DNA from: Streptomyces sp. NBC_01260
Lineage (GTDB): Bacteria; Actinomycetota; Actinomycetes; Streptomycetales; Streptomycetaceae
Length of the DNA stretch: 64,000 bases
Reading direction: 5' to 3'
Assembly (NCBI RefSeq): GCF_036226405.1
Contig: NZ_CP108464.1
Coordinates: forward strand, 5,146,001 to 5,210,000
This document shows positions 54,167 to 64,000 of the stretch, piece after piece (position 1 is the stretch's first letter; each line of letters opens with the position of its first letter). Made by a program: the position numbers and the translations under genes. The notes under the pieces are model-generated. The model had not been told where the DNA came from. It did not search any database and worked only from the letters and a program-made list of their open reading frames with translations.

Positions 54167-54778
54167 ATGCCCCGCGGCCGTTATTCGCTCCACGATCTCC
54201 ACGACCACACCCCCCTCGGTGAAGAGCACTTCCACTGCGCCCCCGGCCCCTCCGGCTGGCGCTATGTCTCCCAGACGACCGCCCCGTCCGGCGACCACCT
54301 CGGATCCATCGATCTCACCCTGGACGAACTCGGCCGCCCGATCCGTCTCGAACTCCACGCCGCGAGCTGGCAGATCCGCGGCGCCGCCCTCGAAGGCGTC
54401 ACCTGGGTCCGCACCGATCCGACCGGCACTCACGCCAACGAAGGCAATGTCCGCGCCCACACCTTCACCGGCACTTCCCCCGCCTTCCTCATCGCGACCG
54501 CACGCCTGCTGCGCCTCACCCCCGATTCCCCCGCGACCCGTCTCCGCGTCGTCGCCTTCACGGATCCGGTCCTCGCCCCCCGTACCGTCGACCAGTCCTG
54601 GGCCCTGGTGAACAGTGAAGCGCACGCCACTGACAACGGCCCCCTGACCGTGGACGAATACCAGGTCAACGCCCTGGACACCGGCGAGCAGCACACCATC
54701 CACATCGCCGGCGACGTCGTCCTCTCGGCCCCGGGCATCGAGCTCGAAGAGCTGGAATCCCCGCCCTCGACCCGCTAG
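54167..54778 (+). CDS. hypothetical protein
   Basis: A 203-aa soluble protein, mostly beta (WRYVSQTTAPSG, LDELGRPIRLELHAASWQIRGAA, VRAHTFTGTSPAFLIATARLL). The pattern of strands and WQIRG resembles putative glycolipid-binding or lipocalin-like beta-barrel proteins, but the match is not strong enough to assign. The ATG at 54167 is preferred over a start at 54056 since MPRGRYSLHDLHDHTPLG looks like a true N terminus and the earlier codons cover the hairpin. GAGGAA and AAGGAC lie upstream. Convergent with the RDD gene. Confidence 0.7.
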   Translation: MPRGRYSLHDLHDHTPLGEEHFHCAPGPSGWRYVSQTTAPSGDHLGSIDLTLDELGRPIRLELHAASWQIRGAALEGVTWVRTDPTGTHANEGNVRAHTFTGTSPAFLIATARLLRLTPDSPATRLRVVAFTDPVLAPRTVDQSWALVNSEAHATDNGPLTVDEYQVNALDTGEQHTIHIAGDVVLSAPGIELEELESPPSTR

Positions 54779-54831
54779 GCGTAGTGCCCCCGCAGGGTTG
54801 CTGACGCGGCGGATCAGGCGGGACGACGGCT

Positions 54832-55776
54832 CTAGGCGGGCGGAGCGAACCCGGTAGCGGGCGGACGCGCCCGGTCCGCCCGGGGAGCCGCGGCATCCCC
54901 GGGCCCCGCAGGCCGAACAGGTGCCCCAAGTGCCCCAGGCGTCGCGGGTGCCACAGGCACCGGGTGAGCAGCAGGGGCACCAGGGACAGCAGGGGCAGTC
55001 TCCGAGCCCCACATCCGCTCACTCACAGAAGCGGCGAGCATCCGGTGCGCGTCCCGAGTCTGCCGTTCGTTCACCACGGCCGCCAGGTACGCGGCGGCGG
55101 GCACGCCCACCGGAGCCGGAACCCCGGTCCACCCGGCGAGCTCTCCGGCCAGCCGACCGGCCATGGTCCGGCCCACCTCGGCGTCCAACTGGTGCATCCG
55201 CGTCAGGTACTGGCGCACCGCCAGCCACAGTTCGTCCGGAACCGCCGACAGATCCAGCCCGGCGAACCGTCCCACCAGCCAGGGCGGCGGGGGCGGAACA
55301 GTGGCTGCCCGGCCCGCCGGCAGCCGCTCCCGTACGACGAGCGTCCCCGCGAAGACATCCCCGAGCCGCCTCCCACGCGCCGACACGAGCGATGCGATGG
55401 AGGCGACCACCCCGAGTGTCATGAGGATCTCCACGACACCCATCGCCCCACGCACCAGCGCGTGCCGGAACCGGATCGGCCCCCCGTCGTCCCGCACCAC
55501 CCGCAGCCCGCACGCCAGCTTCCCCAGTGAACGGCCGTGGCTGAGCGTTTCCACCGCTATCGGTGCTCCCACCAGCACCAGCAGGAACGTCGCCACGGAG
55601 ACGGCGGCGGATGCTGCCCCGTCCAGGGAGGCCGTCGCCACGGCCAGGCCGACCGACACCAGGACGAACGCCGTCCCCACCACCACCAGATCGATGGCCA
55701 GAGCCAGCGCACGGCTCGGCAGTTTCGCCGGCCGCAGCCCCAGCACGACCGCGTCCCCGGTCACGAGCTCACTCAT
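54832..55776 (-). CDS. RDD-family membrane protein
   Basis: A 314-aa membrane protein with an RDD domain in the first 150 residues: KLPSRALALAIDLVVVGTAF, SLGKLACGLRVVRDDGGPIRFRHALVRG and GRRLGDVFAGTLVVRERL, with about four helices. The C-terminal half is soluble, with a helical part (LWLAVRQYLTRMHQLDAEVG) and a Pro/Ala-rich end. RDD proteins are small transport-like proteins of mostly unknown function. The ATG at 55776 starts MSELVTGDAVV. It is divergent from the SpoIIM-like gene at 55897; the pair is commonly adjacent in actinobacteria. Confidence 0.88.
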   Translation of the reverse strand: MSELVTGDAVVLGLRPAKLPSRALALAIDLVVVGTAFVLVSVGLAVATASLDGAASAAVSVATFLLVLVGAPIAVETLSHGRSLGKLACGLRVVRDDGGPIRFRHALVRGAMGVVEILMTLGVVASIASLVSARGRRLGDVFAGTLVVRERLPAGRAATVPPPPPWLVGRFAGLDLSAVPDELWLAVRQYLTRMHQLDAEVGRTMAGRLAGELAGWTGVPAPVGVPAAAYLAAVVNERQTRDAHRMLAASVSERMWGSETAPAVPGAPAAHPVPVAPATPGALGAPVRPAGPGDAAAPRADRARPPATGFAPPA

Positions 55777-55896
55777 CGCCGCCCACCCTTCGCCGACCAT
55801 CCCTGCCCCTCGGGGCCACAGTCTGCCAAGCTGACCCGCAAACGCGCCGCAGCAGTACGGACCCGTACGCACCCATGCCTGGAGCAGCAGCCGACC

Positions 55897-56904
55897 ATGG
55901 ACCTCGACGTCTTCGTCAACGCCCACCGCAGTGAGTGGGACCGCCTGGATCACCTCCTGCACCGCGGGCGCAGGCTCACAGGCGCGGAAGCCGACGAACT
56001 CGTCGACCTCTACCAGCACACGGCAACCCATCTCTCCCTGATCCAGTCCAGCGCTCCCGACCCGCTGCTCATCGCGCGCCTCACGCAACTGGTGGCCCGG
56101 GCCCGCTCCACGGTGACCGGCACCCGTCGCGCCTCGTGGCGCGACGCCGCGCGCTTCCTCACGGCAGGATTTCCCGCGGCGGTCTACCGCTCCAGGCACT
56201 GGTGGATACCCACGGCCGTCCTCTCCACGCTCCTGGCCGCGCTGATCGGCTGGTGGATCGGTACCCACCCGGAAGTCCAGTCGGCCATCGCCGCCCCCGA
56301 AGACCTCCGCCGCATGACCAGTCCTGGCGGGGAGTACGAGACCTACTACTCAAGCCATCCCGCGGCCTCGTTCGCCGCCCAGGTCTGGACGAACAACGCC
56401 CAGGCCGCAGCCATGTGCCTGGTGCTGGGCGCATTCCTCTGCGTCCCGGTGATCTGGATCCTGTTCCTCAACGTGCTCAACCTCGGGGTAGGTATCGGAC
56501 TGATGTCCTCGGCCGGCCGGCTCGACATGTTCCTCGGCCTGATCCTTCCGCACGGACTGCTCGAACTCACCGCCGTCTTCGTGGCGGCCGGCACCGGTCT
56601 CCGCCTGGGCTGGACGGTCATCGACCCCGGCCCCCGCACCCGGCGCACAGCTCTGGCGCAGCAGGGCCGCGCCGCGATCGGCATGGCCATCGGCCTGGCC
56701 CTGATCCTGTTCGTCTCGGGTGTCATCGAAGGCTTCGTCACCCCGTCGGGCCTCCCGACATGGGCCCGTATCGCCATCGGAATCGCCGCCGAGCTGGCCT
56801 TCCTCGCCTACGTCTACATCCTGGGCGGCCGCGCGGCCGGAACCGGCGACGCCGGCGACATTGCCGACTCCGAACGGAGCGCCGAACTCCCGGTTGCCGC
56901 CTGA
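55897..56904 (+). CDS. stage II sporulation protein M (DUF95) family protein
   Basis: A 335-aa membrane protein. The cytoplasmic N-terminal region begins MDLDVFVNAHRSEWDRLDHLLHR, typical of actinobacterial DUF95 proteins, and about six transmembrane helices follow from residue 110, including AAMCLVLGAFLCVPVIW and the conserved LPHGLLELTAVFVAAGTGLRLGW. In Bacillus SpoIIM is part of the septal peptidoglycan hydrolase complex; in actinobacteria the role is not settled. ATG 55897. The rrn operon lies just downstream, followed by a DUF58 gene, a class that normally accompanies DUF95/RDD genes. Confidence 0.88.
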   Translation: MDLDVFVNAHRSEWDRLDHLLHRGRRLTGAEADELVDLYQHTATHLSLIQSSAPDPLLIARLTQLVARARSTVTGTRRASWRDAARFLTAGFPAAVYRSRHWWIPTAVLSTLLAALIGWWIGTHPEVQSAIAAPEDLRRMTSPGGEYETYYSSHPAASFAAQVWTNNAQAAAMCLVLGAFLCVPVIWILFLNVLNLGVGIGLMSSAGRLDMFLGLILPHGLLELTAVFVAAGTGLRLGWTVIDPGPRTRRTALAQQGRAAIGMAIGLALILFVSGVIEGFVTPSGLPTWARIAIGIAAELAFLAYVYILGGRAAGTGDAGDIADSERSAELPVAA

Positions 56905-56956
56905 TGTGCGTAGGCCTCTCCCGACCTGCTAGTCTCCTCCTCGCCCCAAAAAACCG

Positions 56957-56985
56957 TTGACACGGCGGACTGGGGGAGGTAGATT
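56957..56985 (+). promoter_or_regulatory. rrn promoter 1
   Basis: TTGACA (56957-56962) and TAGATT (56980-56985) with a 17-base spacer form a near-consensus vegetative promoter about 630 bases before 16S. It is the first of a series, as in Streptomyces rrn operons, which have several promoters. Confidence 0.85.
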
Positions 56986-57120
56986 AGAACGGTTGCCTCG
57001 AACTGGACAAGTTCGGGCCCAGCAGTTAGCGTCATCTCGCTCTCACCGGAAATTGAATTTCCGCAGAGCCATTGATTCCCACTCTTTGGATCGGGAAGCC
57101 GATTAGTTCGGCCGAACTGC

Positions 57121-57320
57121 TTCTGATAAAGTCGGATCAGCCGAAAGGCAAGGCCACTTCAACGGCCACTGGAAATCGAATTCGAACCGGAAACGGAACG
57201 AGATCGAGTCTGGTAAGGTTGGAACCGCCGGAAAGGGAAAGCGCGAAAGCGAAGAACTGGAAAGCGAAAATGCGAGGCCCGCTTCGACCGGGAATCGGAC
57301 ACGAAAGAGTCTGATAGAGT
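57121..57320 (+). promoter_or_regulatory. rrn promoters 2-4 (repeated -10 boxes)
   Basis: Three related sequences of the form TCTGATAAAGTCGGA occur at about 57122, 57209 and 57310, with -10 hexamers TAAAGT (57127), TAAGGT (57214) and TAGAGT (57315). None has a good -35. The spacing and pattern match the additional promoters known for Streptomyces rrn operons. Confidence 0.65.
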
Positions 57321-57615
57321 CGGAAACGCAAGACCGAAGGGAAGCGCCCGGAGGAAAGCCCCAGAAAATGTTCTGGTGGTGAGTACAAAGGAAGCGTCCG
57401 TTCCTTGAGAACTCAACAGCGTGCCAAAAGTCAACGCCAGATACGTTGATACCCCGACCTGCTTCGGCAGGTTCGAGGTTCCTTTGAAAGTCCTGGCAGA
57501 CCACATTAGTGGTTCTACCAGGCAATGCACATAGCGAGGACATAGTGAACGATCGGTCTTATTCCGACTCGATTGTTCCGCTCTCGTGTGTGTGATCCCG
57601 ATTACGGGAAAACAT
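57321..57615 (+). other. rrn leader with antitermination-like and hairpin elements
   Basis: No gene. TTGAGAACT at 57405 recurs before 23S at 59410, which fits an antitermination (boxA-type) element. A small hairpin ACCTGC-TTCG-GCAGGT lies at 57457-57472, and sequences near 57495-57525 can pair and may form part of the 16S processing stem. Confidence 0.5.
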
Positions 57616-62564
<4,949 letters not shown>

Positions 62565-62643
62565 TCAGTTGCTCGCGTCCACTGTGTTAGTTCTGAAATA
62601 ACGAACGGCCGTGTTTTGTTCCGGTGTTGGTTAATTTCATAGT

Positions 62644-62763
62644 GTTTCGGTGGTCATTGCGTTAGGGAAACGCCCGGTTACATTCCGAACCCGGAAGCTA
62701 AGCCTTTCAGCGCCGATGGTACTGCAGGGGGGACCCTGTGGGAGAGTAGGACGCCGCCGAACT
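62644..62763 (+). rRNA. 5S ribosomal RNA
   Basis: About 120 bases from GTTTCGGTGGTCATTGCG to GGACGCCGCCGAACT, including CCGAACCCGGAAGCTAAG. It follows 23S by about 80 bases and completes the operon. Confidence 0.95.
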
Positions 62764-62778
62764 CCTTTTGATAGTTAA

Positions 62779-62807
62779 GCCCCGTGCCCTTGTGGCACGG
62801 GGCTTTT
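62779..62807. terminator. rrn operon terminator
   Basis: A perfect 10-bp stem GCCCCGTGCC/GGCACGGGGC with a CTTGT loop followed by TTTT, a classical intrinsic terminator. It lies 16 bases after 5S and also faces the convergent DUF58 gene. Confidence 0.95.
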
Positions 62808-62906
62808 CTGCGTTCCGGACCAGAAAGGGCTTGAACGGATCCGAGCGGGTCACGTCCGTCCTTCCTGACGTGCCCGCTGATCGGATCGGGCGCGGCCGCA
62901 GCCCCG

Positions 62907-64000
62907 CTACAGACGGCCTGCTGCCTTCAGAGCCAGATAGGCGTCGGCGAGAGCCGGCGCGAGGGTGTCGGGAGTGGCGTCGACGACCACTACGCCGCGG
63001 CGCTGGAGCTGGTCCGCCGTTCGACGCCGTCGAGCCTTGGCCCGGGCACCGGCAGCTGCCTCGTAGACCGCGTCCACTGTGCCTCTCGCGCCGGCCATCT
63101 CCTCGATGTGCGGGTCGCTGACGGCCGCCAGCAGCAGGGTGTGGCGCTGGGTCAGGCGGGACAGGACGGGCAGCAGGCCCTCCTCGACGGGGGCCGCGTC
63201 GAGACTGCTCAGAAGCACGATCAAGGAACGGCGAGGGGCGCTCGCCAGAGCCGTGGCACTGAGGCCCCGCGTATCCGTTTCCACGAGCTCCGGTTCGAGC
63301 GGCGCCATCGCATCGACCATGGCCGACAGGACTTCCCCGGCTGCCCGGCGCTGAACGCGGGCGCGGACACGGCGGTCGTAGGCGAGCAGATCCACGCGGT
63401 CGCCCGCTCGGGTGGCGAGAGCGGTCAGGAGCAGGGCCGCGTCCATCGCCGCGTCGAGACGAGGGACGTCACCGACCCGCCCTGCCGAGGTACGGCCCGT
63501 ATCGAGGATGACGAGGATGTGCCGGTCGCGCTCGGGGCGCCACGTCCGTACGGCGACGGCAGACTGGCGGGCGGTGGCCCGCCAGTCGATCGAGCGGGTG
63601 TCGTCGCCGGGGACGTAAGCACGAAGACTGTCGAACTCCGTACCCTCGCCGCGGGTCAGGACACTCGTGCGGCCGTCGAGTTCTCGCAGTCTGGCGAGGC
63701 GGGACGGCAGGTGCTTGCGACTGGTGAACGGCGGCAGGACCCGGACCGTCCAAGGGACTCGATGATTGCCTTGGCGGGCCACGAGGCCCAGCGGCCCGTA
63801 CGAGCGGACGGTGACCAGCTCGGCCCGTCGGTCACCACGGCGGGTGGGGCGCAGGAATGTGGTGACGCGGCGGCGTTCGCCGGACGGGATCGTCAGCTTG
63901 TGGCGGGACGCGGACTGCTCCGCGCCCGGCTGCCAACTGCTGGGAGGCCAGGCATCACGGAGGTGTGCCCGCAGGCGGCGGCGGGAACGATTGACTACGG
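62907..64000 (-). CDS. DUF58 domain protein, 5' end outside window
   Basis: The frame is open to the right edge; 364 codons are visible. The conserved DUF58 core is ELDGRTSVLTRGEGTEF, LRAYVPGDDTRSIDWRATAR and VRTWRPERDRHILVILDTGRTS, with a von Willebrand-like fold after it. Upstream in the frame are RRRLRAHLRDAWPPSSW and RSYGPLGLVARQGN, part of the usual N-terminal region, so the GTG at 63782 is not the start. DUF58 genes usually belong to moxR-type ATPase operons together with DUF4129, SpoIIM/DUF95 and RDD genes; here the last two lie across the rrn operon. Confidence 0.9.
   Translation of the reverse strand, partial: VVNRSRRRLRAHLRDAWPPSSWQPGAEQSASRHKLTIPSGERRRVTTFLRPTRRGDRRAELVTVRSYGPLGLVARQGNHRVPWTVRVLPPFTSRKHLPSRLARLRELDGRTSVLTRGEGTEFDSLRAYVPGDDTRSIDWRATARQSAVAVRTWRPERDRHILVILDTGRTSAGRVGDVPRLDAAMDAALLLTALATRAGDRVDLLAYDRRVRARVQRRAAGEVLSAMVDAMAPLEPELVETDTRGLSATALASAPRRSLIVLLSSLDAAPVEEGLLPVLSRLTQRHTLLLAAVSDPHIEEMAGARGTVDAVYEAAAGARAKARRRRTADQLQRRGVVVVDATPDTLAPALADAYLALKAAGRL

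Noticed and set aside
57072..57314. Short open frames in the rrn promoter region and within 16S/23S
   Set aside because: They lie in promoter or rRNA sequence and carry no protein signal.

Overview
The window is chromosomal DNA from a Streptomyces or very close actinomycete. The evidence is the very high GC content, many GTG starts, a WhiB regulator, five LytR-CpsA-Psr (LCP) proteins, F420 cofactor genes, and an rrn operon without spacer tRNAs whose 16S gene is of Streptomyces type. From memory, the order from sahH through manA, manB, whiB, fbiA/fbiB, the LCP genes, the FadE25-like acyl-CoA dehydrogenase and purE/purK to gtrA matches a core region conserved between streptomycetes and mycobacteria; I could not run an alignment.

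Layout. (1) 0-10 kb: two-component system, GtrA membrane protein, purK-purE, membrane dipeptidase, a divergent VOC/CGNR-regulator pair, UDP-glucose dehydrogenase and acyl-CoA dehydrogenase. (2) 10.1-18.2 kb: an accessory island. A truncated Rpn-like pseudogene is followed by IS630-family elements abutting one another at shared TA dinucleotides: two direct copies of a 1416-bp element, an 1885-bp element with an extra gene, a third inverted 1416-bp copy, and an orphan end of a further element. Next come a methyltransferase gene, a transposase 3' fragment and a small membrane-protein gene. (3) 18.2-20.5 kb: MFS exporter, a small hypothetical and an internally deleted methyltransferase. (4) 20.6-34.5 kb: envelope assembly, with five LCP paralogues, a thioesterase, a glycosyltransferase, a TIGR03089-type protein, a secreted PGRP-type amidase and a sugar-nucleotide pyrophosphorylase. 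(5) 34.5-39.5 kb: AlkA-like glycosylase, fbiB-fbiA, cysteine dioxygenase-like protein and whiB. (6) 39.9-54 kb: a giant glycosyltransferase, DUF5719, metallopeptidase, DUF3499, manB, Trm112-like, SIS protein, manA, cation efflux and sahH. (7) 54-64 kb: a hypothetical, an RDD protein, a SpoIIM-like protein, a complete 16S-23S-5S operon with several promoters, and a DUF58 gene cut by the window edge.

How the genes fit together. manA, manB and the pyrophosphorylase at 33358 can make GDP-mannose from fructose-6-phosphate. The LCP enzymes, glycosyltransferases, Ugd and the amidase point to cell-wall glycopolymer assembly and remodelling. fbiA/fbiB make F420, sahH closes the methyl cycle, and whiB controls sporulation septation. 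The most unusual part is the IS630 array: every element starts with G and ends with C, so each insertion at CTAG creates two new CTAG targets. One element also carries a non-transposase gene inside perfect 27-bp terminal repeats, and its transposase is frameshifted.
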